DNA of 33,441 bases from positions 1 to 33,441 of the forward strand of contig JADGKB010000132.1 in the NCBI GenBank assembly GCA_027604185.1, given 5' to 3'. The translations under genes were made by a program, and so were the position numbers. Below are positions 1 to 10,270 of this stretch, in pieces. Position 1 is the stretch's first letter. Each line of letters begins with the position of its first letter. The DNA is from Boothiomyces macroporosus. Taxonomy: Eukaryota > Chytridiomycota > Chytridiomycetes > Rhizophydiales > Terramycetaceae. Under the pieces are notes generated by a model, which was not told the origin of the DNA, made no database searches, and saw only the letters and a list, made by a program, of their open reading frames with translations.

Positions 1-30
1 GAAAAGTTTATTGAAATCTATGAAAAGGAT

Positions 31-1062
31 CTATTGGCAGTATTGCAAGCCATATTGGTCACCAGGTAGTCCTAAGGCAGACAGAGCAGTGTGGTAGTAG
101 TTTAATCTGGTCTGTCCAGCTTGCAGGTTGGAACCAGAGCCGCATTCGAATCCTCCATTTTGGATCTGGACGGATTTTCCGAAATAACCTTGTTGAACCA
201 AAGGATCAGAAACACTCCAGCTCCATACAAACATGGAACTGACCCAGTTGAGATTGATATCAGTTGCCACTTTATCGCAAGCACCCCAGTTGAGACCGCA
301 GCTTGAAGTAACATCAACCCCAGAGAATTGCTGAAGTTTGTTGTAGTTGTCCTGGCCAGTAAGCTGCATGAACCCTCTCCCAACCCATGGCTGGTAAGCC
401 GAGGCAGGGTAGTTGTAGCAAGTACCGTCTTGCACACAGTACTCTCTAGTGGCGGTAAAAGACGTTTCTTGCATGATATGAGCAAGCAACATGGCGATAT
501 GCAATGGCTTTGGGAACAAATTGGTGTGCGATTGAACCTGGTCGTAGAAAGCCTGGGCGACACTGCGATCAACTCCTCCGTTCAAAGACTTGATTGCACT
601 CCAGTAGCTGTCGACTGAATAACCATAAAGCCCGCTGCCTTGCGGTGGTGGTGGGGTGGTGCCAAAGCATGCACCGCATTTACATCCGTTTCCGCAATAA
701 TCAGCTGTAGTACCGCAGTATCCCCATTGAGACAGACATTCTCCAGGGCTGCATTGGCAGCTGCCGCCAGTATTTCCAGGTGGGTTGTTAATACCACAGA
801 TCACACCTTGCTTGTAGACCGCATTGTTTCTTCCCAGACCACCAGACTTGGCATAGCAAACACCCTGGTAGTAGGCATATTGAGTACAGCCTGACACAGA
901 TCGGCAGAATGCAGAGCAAGACGGCCCATCAGTTTGTTTGTTTGCAATGTCGTTTCCAGGAAAGTCACAGTCAGCAGCCCAGTCGCCGTTTTGGTCGCGA
1001 TTCCAGTCAATTGCTGCAACCAAAGTGACGATGGTGGCAATTAGAGCGTATCCAACGAGCAT
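31..1062 (-). CDS. Secreted GH19 chitinase with PAN-like and chitin-binding modules
   Basis: A 343-residue intronless secreted enzyme predicted to hydrolyse chitin outside the cell. Residues 1-17 are a signal peptide. Residues 18-92 form a six-cysteine PAN/apple-like module, nearly identical to that of the divergent neighbour at 1484. Residues 100-133 are a hevein-type (CBM18) chitin-binding domain rich in Cys and Gly. A Pro linker follows, then a GH19 catalytic domain (about 145-343). The GH19 signature appears as HIMQETSF with Glu199 as likely proton donor, and WVGRGFMQLT in place of the usual YYGRGPIQLT. The second catalytic acid is less clear: where many plant enzymes have Glu a few residues after YC, this protein has Asp212. 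A TATAAATA lies 30 nt upstream of the start, and AATAAA lies 18 nt after the TAG stop. GH19 enzymes are uncommon in fungi but known in microsporidia. Family assignment is secure; activity is inferred. Confidence 0.88.
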   Translation of the reverse strand: MLVGYALIATIVTLVAAIDWNRDQNGDWAADCDFPGNDIANKQTDGPSCSAFCRSVSGCTQYAYYQGVCYAKSGGLGRNNAVYKQGVICGINNPPGNTGGSCQCSPGECLSQWGYCGTTADYCGNGCKCGACFGTTPPPPQGSGLYGYSVDSYWSAIKSLNGGVDRSVAQAFYDQVQSHTNLFPKPLHIAMLLAHIMQETSFTATREYCVQDGTCYNYPASAYQPWVGRGFMQLTGQDNYNKLQQFSGVDVTSSCGLNWGACDKVATDINLNWVSSMFVWSWSVSDPLVQQGYFGKSVQIQNGGFECGSGSNLQAGQTRLNYYHTALSALGLPGDQYGLQYCQ

Positions 1063-1483
1063 GATTGTATGTATCCTTGATGTATTGCCTGTATTTATAT
1101 TTCAGCACCCTTTAACACCCTTGAAATAGCTCCCTTTGGCATGTTTTGAATAGGGTCCAGCCGCAGCTAGATGTGGGCACAAATCCAACTGTCTTTGCCA
1201 GAACAACTACAGAGAATGGTTCCATGGCATATACACCAGCAGTGGGGCCTTTTTAACACCAGTAAATGAAAGCAGCTGAACAATTTTTTGAAATGTTAGG
1301 GTCCAGTATAGAACTTTCCAACAAATTTGGGAAGCCTCGCAACTACAGTAAACCCTTGAGAATACAGGGAACCTCTTTCCTCTATGAACTGTTTTAAAGG
1401 GTTTAATAGCGAATTCGGAAGGGTCAATCACAGACACTTCCAATATAAATAGCTCACTATTCTTTCATCTAGCCACAATCAAA
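1063..1483. promoter_or_regulatory. Shared divergent promoter of the GH19 and CAP genes
   Basis: This 421-bp spacer separates the two start codons. It carries the same TATA octamer for both genes: TATAAATA at 1444-1451 (+), 33 nt before the CAP ATG, and its reverse complement at 1092-1099 (-), 30 nt before the chitinase ATG. The motif AGGGTCCAG occurs twice on the + strand at 1152-1160 and 1298-1306, with a related AGGGTCA near 1419. Co-regulation is inferred from this symmetry and from the shared protein module. Confidence 0.6.
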
Positions 1484-2164
1484 ATGTTCTCTACTGCTTT
1501 AATCTTTGCTTCAATCGCTTCTGCTCAAATCCAATGGAACAGAGACCAAAACGGAGACTGGGCTTCCGACTGTGATTTCCCTGGAAACGACATTTCTTGG
1601 CAGCAAACTCAAGGGCCAGACTGCTCTGCTTATTGCCGCTCTGTTTCCGGCTGTACCCAATACGCTTACTACCAAGGATGGTGCTATGCAAAGTCTGGCG
1701 GATTAGGAAGAGGAAATGCCGTCTACAAACAAGGTGTTACCTGTGGAATCAACAACCCGCCATCCAGCCCACCCCCATCAGGACCAAATGGAGACATTGG
1801 GAATGCAGTCAACTTGATGAACAACCTCAGAGGAAGTCTCGGTGTCAGCCCTCTTTCATACGACAATGGACTCCAATCTGGTGCACAAAACCAAGCCAAT
1901 TCATTGGCGAGCCAAAACTGCAAATTGGACCATCAAGGGCAAGTGTCAAACCTGTTTGCAATCTACGGTATCGATGGAATTCCAGGGGACATGTTTACTT
2001 CCTCTGCTAATGGTTGGATTGGCGAAGGGCCAGGTCCTTATCCTGACCATGGTCACTACAACCTCATTGCAAACCAAGCTGGATGGAATGTCAACAGGGT
2101 TGGGTGTGCCGCCGCTTACAATTCCAACCAGCGCTGCGCAGTTGTCTCCTGTTTCTATGCTTAA
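1484..2164 (+). CDS. Secreted CAP/SCP-domain protein with N-terminal PAN-like module
   Basis: A 226-residue intronless secreted protein. Signal peptide about 1-14 (cleavage after ASA). A Cys-rich PAN/apple-like module spans about 16-90 and matches the chitinase module at 31-1062 at roughly 85 percent of positions by eye. After a Pro/Ser linker, a CAP (SCP/Tpx-1, cysteine-rich secretory) domain covers about 104-226; His150, Glu181 and His191 (in HGHYNLIAN) are at positions expected for the CAP cavity residues. CAP proteins are extracellular, often lipid- or sterol-binding; the ligand here is unknown. The TAA stop overlaps AATAAA at 2163-2168, and the next gene begins only 64 nt downstream. An A-rich start context (AAAATG) supports this ATG. 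Confidence 0.85.
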   Translation: MFSTALIFASIASAQIQWNRDQNGDWASDCDFPGNDISWQQTQGPDCSAYCRSVSGCTQYAYYQGWCYAKSGGLGRGNAVYKQGVTCGINNPPSSPPPSGPNGDIGNAVNLMNNLRGSLGVSPLSYDNGLQSGAQNQANSLASQNCKLDHQGQVSNLFAIYGIDGIPGDMFTSSANGWIGEGPGPYPDHGHYNLIANQAGWNVNRVGCAAAYNSNQRCAVVSCFYA

Positions 2165-2228
2165 TAAATTCATATAGATGAAAATATTTCCTATTGGTGT
2201 GATTTGCTTTTCAAAAAAGTTTACAAAA

Positions 2229-5200
2229 ATGTCTTGGTTTGACCCCAACCAAATCAAATCCAGCATCGGATCAATCGCACAGAATTTGGGGAATATGATT
2301 GACGACCCGGATATCAAACAGCTTTCTGATAATTTATCCGCCAAAGAGAAAGAATTGGAAGAAACACAAAAAGAGCTGGAGCATTATAAAGCACGAGAGG
2401 AAGAGCTGAATAATTTACTCACAAAGCTAAAGACCCACGCTGCTCAAAAGATCAAGAAACTGGTTCAAGCAAACGAAGAACTCAGTAAGCAAATAAACCC
2501 AGATACCAACTATGGAGAAATTATACATGAAAACACTATTCTGAAGGAACAGAATCAAGAGTTGAAGGAGAAGCTAGCTTACTCTCATAATGAGTATTCT
2601 GAAGTGGAGCAGTTGAAGATTCGAGTTCAAAAACTGGAAAGAGAGAATCAAGATTTGGAAGACGAATCAGTACGATTGCAACAAATGCTGCAGAATCAAA
2701 ATAACCAGGAGTCAGCGGTTCACTATGAAGAGCTTTCCGAGCAAGTGAAATTATTGAAGCAGGAACTTGCTAGTTTGCATGAAGAGCATGAACGAGTTGT
2801 TGAGCAATTTGTAGAGAAATCAACACTGGTGGAACAACAAGAGGGAATCATTGAAGAGCGCACTAGGCAGATGGAAGAGTTACTTGCCAACAATGAACAC
2901 AACGAATCGCTTAAAACAGAACAGCTGGAATTGCAATCAACAGTAGATAAACTAACTGATTTATGCGAAAAATTAAAGGCAAAGAATGCCAAAGACGCAG
3001 AGGAATATTCAAGTACAATTGAAACGTTGAATAACGAACAGAAAAAGTTTGAAGGTTTAGCTAATGAAAACGAAATATTGAAAACAAAAATCAGTACCTT
3101 AGAATCAGAGTTGCAGGGATCCACTACCCAAAGTTTGGATAACAAACAGTCCGAGATTGACCAACTACACGCGAATATATCGGAATTAAACGAAACTATA
3201 ATCTTGCTTGAAGCAGAAGTACAAGAATTGCAGAAACCAAAAGATAATAGCGAACAAATAGGGAATCATGAATTGGAAGAGTTGAAGCGGGAATTAAAAG
3301 TAAAGGTTGATGAATTGAAACAGCAAAAATTGATTAATGATAAAACAAATTCGGAAATGAACCATCTACGGGATGAATTACAAACCACACAAGGAGTCCT
3401 TGACACTTTTGAAGTAGAAACCAATAATCTACAGGATGAGCTGGATAAGGCAAATCGAGATTTATTGGAATTGAACAAGAAGTTGCAAAGAAAAGAAGCT
3501 AATACTTTTGCTGAAAATGAAGAATTGAAAAAATTGAAAGTGTCTTATTCGGAACTTGAAACTAAATACAATAATACGATAAAAAGCCTTGAGAAGGCTG
3601 AACAAAAATTATCGAGTTTTGTGGAATTGACAAACTTGAACGATGTGTTGCAATTTGAAATTCAGGAGCTTCAAGCACAAATCCAAACACTTAATGAGAA
3701 CTTGTCTCAATCTCAAGATGAGATTCATCAACTGAAGACTGCCCTATCTCAATCCCAGGAAGAAATCCAGACCCTTAGAGATGGAGTAAGCATTCAAGAC
3801 AAAACTTCAGAGGAGGTTACAGCATTGACAGCGCAATTAGAAGATTTGCAAATTTCAAGTCAACTAGCTGCCCAAGAAAAGTCAAATGCCGAAGCCCAAG
3901 CTGCAAATTTGGAAGAAAAGCTACACAACGCTATGTTGGAAATCGATCATATCAAAGAGTCTTCTAGAGAGGAAGTTCTTGCAATTACCCAAATGCTTGA
4001 CCAGGTTCAACAAGAATTGGATTATGCCAGACAATCTGCAGACAAACAAATACATCAGTTAAGTTCAGTTCAAGCTCAAGAAACATTGGATTTGAAAGCG
4101 AAATGTGAAAGCCTGGAAGCTGAAATTCATAGATTATCCGAATTTGAAAACATGGCAACTGATTTTAAACTCCAAATCAGTACTTTGGAGGAAAATATTT
4201 CTCAATATGTGAGTGAACTCACAAAGCTTAATGAAGAAAATGCCGCACTTGACCATGCTAGGTTTGAATTGGAAAATAAGATTCATTTATTGAATCAGAA
4301 TAATGGTAATTTCATAAGTAACTTAGACAAAATCCAAAAATTGGTCGCCGAGGTGGAAACATACAGATTGGAAAACGAAAAATTGAAACTGGAATTGGAA
4401 AATTCAAAGGGTAAATAATATTAAAATAGAAATGGAACAACAATTAATAAGTTTACAATCTCAGGTGGAAGACTATAAATTGCAGTGTGCTGAGCTCGCT
4501 GGCAAAGTGGCTACCCACAGTGAAGGACTGAATGAAAGTCTTCAATTACAAGCTGATGAATATCAAAAGGAAATTCAACATTTGAAAGAGCAGCTCGATA
4601 ATAAGAAAGCCACCAATGATTTCGATCCCAACTCCTTCACAGAATTACAAACCGAATTGCAAGAGTACAAGCTGCAATGCCAACAACTGTCAAATTCACT
4701 ATCTGAATTAAACTCTTTGGTTGAAAACTTGCACCAAGAGAATGCTGCCCTCGATCAAGAACGAACTGCTCTTGCTGATAAATTATCCCAATTCAAAGTT
4801 GCAGTTGGTGCTAAAGTGAAAGCAGAGATGGAAGAATCAGAGCGGTTGAGAAATTTGCTGAATCATGTCAGTCAAGAAAAGGATACCCTAGAATTACAAA
4901 CAAGAGAACTGACAGAAGCACTTGCTTCAAGACAGGCAAATACCGACGAAGTGCTGGAAATAGCAAGGCTGAATCAATATATTGCAACATTGACAGAAAA
5001 AGCCCAGAAAGATGCAAATGAGGTAGCCAGGCTGCGTGAATTTTTGATTGAAGTTGAAGATAATTCCACTAGAGAAGCGCTACAAATGCAAGCCACGATT
5101 GATGAATACCGACAACAAATTGATAGTTTGGAAAAGGAACGAGAGCAATGGGAATCTGTTGTCGCACAAGACCAGGAAATCCGTGAATCTGAAAATGAAT

Positions 5201-6026
5201 TGTTAATTGATACTAAGCGCCAACTTGTTGAAGCGTTTGCTCAGATCACCAGTTTGCAACAGAAAGCTGAGCAAGATTCTAAATCTATTGAAAAGCTTCA
5301 ACTTGTATTGGAACAATTTGAAAAAAGTGATCGAGATTTAATCCTAGCTAAAGAATCTGAAATTGAAGAAGCAATTCGAACATTGAAAAACTCTGTTACA
5401 GTATTGGAGGTATCTTGTAAACAATTTGAAGAAAGAGCGCTTTTTGCAGAGGTAAATGCTGACCTTATTACAGAGCGAACTTGAGCACTTGCAATCAAGC
5501 ATAAAAGAAACCCAAAAGTTGAAGCAGGATCTAGAACAAAAAACTCTGCTTGTGGGACAATTGAGACATGATGTAGTGCAGTTACAGACCCACTTGTCCG
5601 AGGCTATGAGAAGAATGAAAAATGGCTCTGATGAAGACTCTGTGGATCGGTAGTCTCTTGATTGATTATAGAAAACTAGTGTCAAACTTGATTATCGGGT
5701 TCATGACTGCTCCACACGGCGACAGAAAGAGATACGAAATCTTGTCTTTAATGTCATCTATTCTGAAGCTGAATGACGAAGAAAAGGCAAAAGTTGGGCT
5801 AATAAGGCCAGTCGGTGTACCAAGCCCTAGACAATCTCAACCTGGTCAGGCAGAAAACTTTATGGATATGTGGATTACATTCCTGGTCTCTGAAACAAAT
5901 AAAGATGGCCCACCTGCTACCCCTACATCCAACAACATAGCCTCTCTCCCAAGTCCTGTAGCACCAAATGCCAAGGATGACACTACAAATGGAAACAGTG
6001 AAGGCAAGAAGGGCTGGTTGTGGTAG
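2229..6026 (+). CDS. Coiled-coil golgin with C-terminal GRAB domain (Rud3/GMAP-210 type)
   Basis: A Golgi tether of about 1,244 residues. Exons: 2229-4410, 4430-5451, 5474-5649, 5672-6026; introns of 19, 22 and 22 nt. All junctions restore frame, and total length is divisible by three. The N-terminus (MSWFDPNQIKSSIGSIAQNL) looks like the amphipathic membrane-curvature helix of GMAP-210 relatives, so I start at 2229 rather than at the in-frame ATG 2178. About 1,000 residues of uninterrupted Glu/Gln/Leu-rich coiled coil follow. Residues about 1124-1171 (VDRKLVSNLIIGFM, then HGDRKRYEILSLM and EEKAKVGL) match the GRAB (GRIP-related Arf-binding) domain of Rud3 and GMAP-210, which binds Arf1-GTP at the cis-Golgi. 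The third intron lies inside this domain, and removing it restores the family's VDR(K/Q)LV sequence. The tail is Pro/Ser/Thr rich. AATAAA lies 9 nt after the stop. Confidence 0.85.
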
Positions 6027-6207
6027 ATTCAAAACAATAAACATATAATTATTTGATCCACGTTCGAGATCACATCCTCTGGTGATCAGTAATCACGTAA
6101 TCTCTGCAATTGCTGTTTTTTCTTTACCCATGTGAAATTGATCGAAATAGGACTACGCCACTGGCAACTGTCCCATTACCACGAGGATCACTGAAAAAAA
6201 AGTTTGA

Positions 6208-8601
6208 ATGTTACGAGCTTTAGCTTCAAAAAAAATCGTAGCAGCTACGGGATTAATAGGTGTAACCTCATATTTATACTTTAATGAAAATGACAGCAAA
6301 GAAATTGCTTCAGCGCTGGCAACATCACGACTTTCAGCAGAGGCGTTAGCGAAAACAGTTGAAAACACTTCTTGGCTGCCTCCAAGTCGGCTAGAAATGA
6401 TTCAGAAACTTAAAGGACTCTCGTCCGATGGAAAGAAATTGGCCGATGAAGATCAAGAATTCGATCTTTTAATTATTGGTGGTGGTGCTACTGGAGCTGG
6501 TTGCACACTAGATGCCGCAACTAGAGGACTTAAAACCGCCTTGGTCGAACGAGACGATTTTGCGTCGGGTATATTTTTACTAATCCAGGAACATCATCTC
6601 GAAGTACTAAATTGATTCACGGTGGTGTGAGATACCTGGAAAAGGCTTTTTTGGAACTGGATTATGAGCAATACAAGTTGGTTAGAGAAGCTTTACATGA
6701 AAGAGGTATTTTTGTCGATTTATATCAGGATCCTTCATGCACATCGCGCCTTATCTGGCACACGAATTACCAATCATGTTGCCACTAACAATTTGGTGGA
6801 AGATTCCATATTACTGGGTTGGAGCCAAAGTATATGACTTGCTTGCAGGAAGCAAGGGTCTTACTCATTCATACTTTTTGACAAAAGCTAGAGCTTTGGA
6901 AGCGTTCCCAATGTTACAAAAAGACAAGATCAAAGGCGCTATTATTTATTACGATGGTAAGTCTATTTAATTTGTAGGAGCTCATAATGATTCCAGAATG
7001 AACGTCGCGCTAGCATTAACTGCTGTCCAACATGGAGCAACTGTTGCCAATCACGTAGAAGTCGTGCAGCTCCACAAAAAACCTAGAGTCACATTAAAAG
7101 GACAAAAGGGACTTGGAGATGAAGAGATTTGTGCAGCGACTGTCCGTGACACTTTGACTGGAGAAACTTGGACTGTCAAAACAAAGGGTGTTATCAATGC
7201 CACAGGGCCGTTTTGCGACGGAATCAGAAAATTAGATACTGGTATTGAGACAAAGGAAATTGTAGCTCCATCTGCTGGTGTTCATGTTGTTTTGCCTTCC
7301 TACTTTTCTCCAAGAAATATGGGGTTAATCGATCCAAACACTAGTGATGGTCGTGTAATTTTCTTTTTGCCATGGCAAGGATCAGTTATCGCTGGGACGA
7401 CCGACTCGCCAACAACTGTAGAGGCTAACCCAGTTCCAGGGGACGCAGATATTAACTGGATTTTGAAAGAAGTTGGAAACTATTTATCACCTGGTAATTT
7501 ACAACTAATTAGATATTAAACTCCGACGTGGTGACGTACAGGCAGCTTGGTCAGGCATTAGACCGCTAGTTCGTGATCCTGCCGCTAAAAACACTGAATC
7601 TTTGGTCAGAAATCATATGTTGAACGTTTCTCCATCTGGACTTGTCACAATGGCTGGAGGAAAATGGACTACCTATCGTGCCATGGCAGAAGAAACCATT
7701 GATAAAGCAATTGAAGTATTTGGTAAGGGTATTTTTAACCTTAGACCTCAAACCCACTGGACCATGTGTTACAACCGAAACCAAGCTTATTGGAAGCAAT
7801 CACTGGTCTCCAAACATGTTTATCAAACTTATTCAACACTTTGGCCTCGAAACGGAGGTTGCTCAGCATTTGGCAGAAAATTACGGCGACAGAGCATGGG
7901 CTGTTGCTGCATTGGCATCCCAAACTGGATCTCGATGGCCAATTTATGGCACAAGACTAGCAATGGGATATCCATATATCGAAGCTGAAGTGCGGTATGC
8001 TTGCCAGCGTGAATATGCCTGCACTGTAGAAGATGTAATTGCGAGAAGAACACGATTGAGTTTCTTGAACGCAAAAGCCGCTCAAGAAGCTATTCCTCGA
8101 ATTATTGAGATTATGGCATCTGAATTGGGATGGACTGCTGAAAGAAAGAAGAAGGAGTTTGCAGATGCTCAAAAGTTTCTTTTGTCAATGGGACTTTCCA
8201 TCAAGGATACTATTCAATTCCCTGCCGATGGAAAGAAGCCTGATACTCAAATTGATGAAGATCATGCAAGATTCTTTGCCAGAACACACTTTATGCCTCA
8301 TGAAATAGCAAAATACAAAGAAATCTTTAATTCGCTAGATTATGACAAGGATGGCTCGATTTCTCAGAAAGACTTTGGAAGAGCATTGTACAACCTTGGA
8401 GTCAAAATGAACGCAAAGGAATTGTCAAACATTATTTCCGAAGTGGATCTCAACAAATCTGGCTCTGTGGAGTTCAACGAATTTTTGGAAGTATTGGCGG
8501 CTGTGAAGGACATTCGCTCCAGATCAAAGTTTGCCAGAATCGTTGCTGAATACCAAGACAGAACCCAATTCCCTGCCGATCGCAGCGGAGGTGGCATTTA
8601 A
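6208..8601 (+). CDS. GUT2: Mitochondrial FAD-dependent glycerol-3-phosphate dehydrogenase with EF-hands
   Basis: Oxidises glycerol-3-phosphate to dihydroxyacetone phosphate at the inner mitochondrial membrane, passing electrons to ubiquinone. Six exons: 6208-6568, 6589-6705, 6729-6956, 6978-7493, 7513-7722, 7745-8601; introns of 20, 23, 21, 19 and 22 nt. The spliced product is 762 residues. The basic/hydrophobic N-terminus suits a mitochondrial presequence. The FAD-binding GGGATGAG is at 91-98, and removing intron 1 restores the family's [19 protein letters not shown]. The C-terminus carries two canonical EF-hands: [12 protein letters not shown] (about 676-687) and [12 protein letters not shown] (about 712-723). 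Calcium-binding EF-hands are the rule in animal GPD2 and absent from budding-yeast Gut2, so calcium activation is inferred. AATAAA lies 7 nt after the TAA. Confidence 0.93.
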
Positions 8602-8680
8602 TATCACTAATAAATTCAAATTTTCATTTTGAGAATATCAATTGGATAGCTTATCCATTTTTTCTCTTGAATCTCGAAAA

Positions 8681-8989
8681 ATGTCATCAGTACCAGCATA
8701 TTTCATTGGGACCATTTGCGCAGTAGGCGGATCAATTGGTTACGCTAAAAGTCAATCAGTTGCTTCGCTCATTGCCGGAGTATCCTTTGGTCTGCTGTAC
8801 ACCTCTTCCGGATATCTATTATCAACAAACAGCGCTTTGGGATACAAGATAGCAACGATCACTTCAGTGCTACTGTTAGGAGCCATGGGTCCCAAAGCTT
8901 TGAAAACAGCAAAGCCGGTATCTGTAGTACTGTCTGTACTTGCAATTGTCGGACTAGTTTACTATGGAAAAACATGGGCATCAAAATAA
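8681..8989 (+). CDS. TMEM14 family membrane protein, copy A
   Basis: A 102-residue protein with about four short Gly/Ala/Ser-rich transmembrane helices, matching the TMEM14 (UPF0136) family, which in animals includes the mitochondrial inner-membrane protein TMEM14C implicated in porphyrin transport. Family features include IGYAKSQSVASLIAGVSFG and LLGAMGPKALKTAKPVSV. The start at 8681 is chosen over an upstream in-frame ATG (8642) because of its AAAAATG context and fit to family length. No intron is present. The stop codon is embedded in AATAAA (8985-8990). A paralogue lies tail to tail 20 bp away on the other strand. Confidence 0.85.
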   Translation: MSSVPAYFIGTICAVGGSIGYAKSQSVASLIAGVSFGLLYTSSGYLLSTNSALGYKIATITSVLLLGAMGPKALKTAKPVSVVLSVLAIVGLVYYGKTWASK

Positions 8990-9009
8990 ACTCGGATAAT
9001 TGTAATATA

Positions 9010-9376
9010 TTAAACTCCTTGCATTTGTTCTTGCAGTTTCTTTCCGTAGTAAGCAGTTCCGACTAGCCCAACAACAGCTAGAGTGATAGGTGGGATTTTT
9101 CTAGTTCTAATTGCTCTTGGTGCCATAGCTCCAAGTAATAACACAGATGTCCCAGCAGCTAATTCAACCCCGTAATCCTTGTTTTTGTCAAGTAAATAGC
9201 TCCATTAGTGAATGATTACCCAGAGGTAGCGTACAGCGTACCGAAAGCAAGTCCGGCAATCAGCGATGGTCTGGATTTTGCTCTAGCGAATCCGGCGATA
9301 CCTCCAAGAGTGCCTAGGTTAAATGACTGATACATATTCCAGAGAATGCAAAGGCCAAGTGCGAGATTCCAGGCAT
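9010..9376 (-). CDS. TMEM14 family membrane protein, copy B (spliced)
   Basis: A second TMEM14 gene, invisible as a long ORF because two 20-nt introns break it. Exons on the minus strand: 9376-9334, 9313-9220 and 9199-9010; introns 9314-9333 and 9200-9219. Frame is kept at both junctions, and the product is 108 residues. The spliced protein reads through MPGISHLAFAFSGIC, TLGGIAGFARAKSRPSLIAG and YLLDKNKDYGVELAAGTSV to YYGKKLQEQMQGV. It aligns end to end with copy A, including LLLGAM(A/G)P. Intron 2 contains ACTAAT near its 3' end. Copy A has no introns, so the two differ in gene structure. Unlike many neighbours, its TAA stop does not overlap AATAAA. Confidence 0.82.
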
Positions 9377-9544
9377 TTTTTTCAACTTTTACAACAGATG
9401 ATTCAAATATCTGCTAATTGTGATATATTCACTTATTGTTCCGAGTAATAGGGAAATATTTTGGCTTTGATTTTCAAGTAAATTGGCTGAATTGAAAACC
9501 AGATTTGGGAGGATTAAAGTATTCAATTTGAATAAAGATTTCAT

Positions 9545-10270
9545 TTATTCAACAGTTATTTTGAATATTTTATGAGTTCCCGTTGCCAGTAAACCACCTA
9601 TTATTGGACCAAACCAGAATATCCAGTGGTTGTCCCAATGGGAAGACAAAACTGCTGCCCCTAAACTTCTAGCAGGGTTAACTGAAGTACCATCAATTGC
9701 TATTCCAGACAAGTGAATAGCAAATACCGAGAATCCAATCAAAGTTGGCGCAAATCCTGGATCGACCTTTCCATCAATTGCAGTTGTGAAAACTGTCAAC
9801 ACCAACACAAAAGTTAATAGTATTTCTGCCAAGAATGCTGAACCAGAAGATGTTCCTGGAGCAACCTGATTATAAGCTACCAAAGAGCCTTGAGTTACTG
9901 CATGTGCCAGAGCTGCTCCAGCTGTAGCACCAATACATTGAGCAACTACATATATGGCGGCTTTAGTCACTGAAACTAATCCAGCGGAAGCCAAAGCAAT
10001 TGTAACAGCTGGGTTCAAGTGTCCTCCTGATACTCTGGCAACCATCATAATAGAAACCATCAATGATAACCCAAAACTAGTGGCAATCATAAGAATAGTC
10101 GCTGAAGGATCTGCTCCAGTAGCAGCCTGAGCACCAGTCAACGCTAGAAATATGAAAAAGGTAGTTCCGATAAATTCCCCAAACGCAGCTGCCAAGATAC
10201 TTGAAATAGTTTCAGTTTTAACTTTGGTGCTAACTGGTTCTTGATCAATATCGATTGTTTTGCTGGACAT
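9545..10270 (-). CDS. Aquaporin (orthodox, water-type MIP channel)
   Basis: A 241-residue, six-helix major intrinsic protein. Both signature half-helices are present: SGGHLNPAVT (NPA at 86-88) and SVNPARSLG (NPA at 198-200). Selectivity-filter residues look water-type: His186 on helix 5 and Arg201 after the second NPA. Aquaglyceroporins usually have Gly and Asp-containing variants at these sites, so glycerol transport is less likely; this is inference. The N-terminal 20 residues are hydrophilic and cytosolic. A TATAAA lies about 27 nt upstream of the ATG (plus-strand 10297-10302). The stop is embedded in AATAAA (9544-9549). No introns. Confidence 0.93.
   Translation of the reverse strand: MSSKTIDIDQEPVSTKVKTETISSILAAAFGEFIGTTFFIFLALTGAQAATGADPSATILMIATSFGLSLMVSIMMVARVSGGHLNPAVTIALASAGLVSVTKAAIYVVAQCIGATAGAALAHAVTQGSLVAYNQVAPGTSSGSAFLAEILLTFVLVLTVFTTAIDGKVDPGFAPTLIGFSVFAIHLSGIAIDGTSVNPARSLGAAVLSSHWDNHWIFWFGPIIGGLLATGTHKIFKITVE

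Noticed and set aside
102..894. ORFs in other frames over the chitinase gene
   Set aside because: Shadows of a clear, full-length GH19 frame.
2178..2228. Upstream Met for the golgin
   Set aside because: The extra residues do not resemble golgin N-termini, while MSWF at 2229 does and has a better start context.
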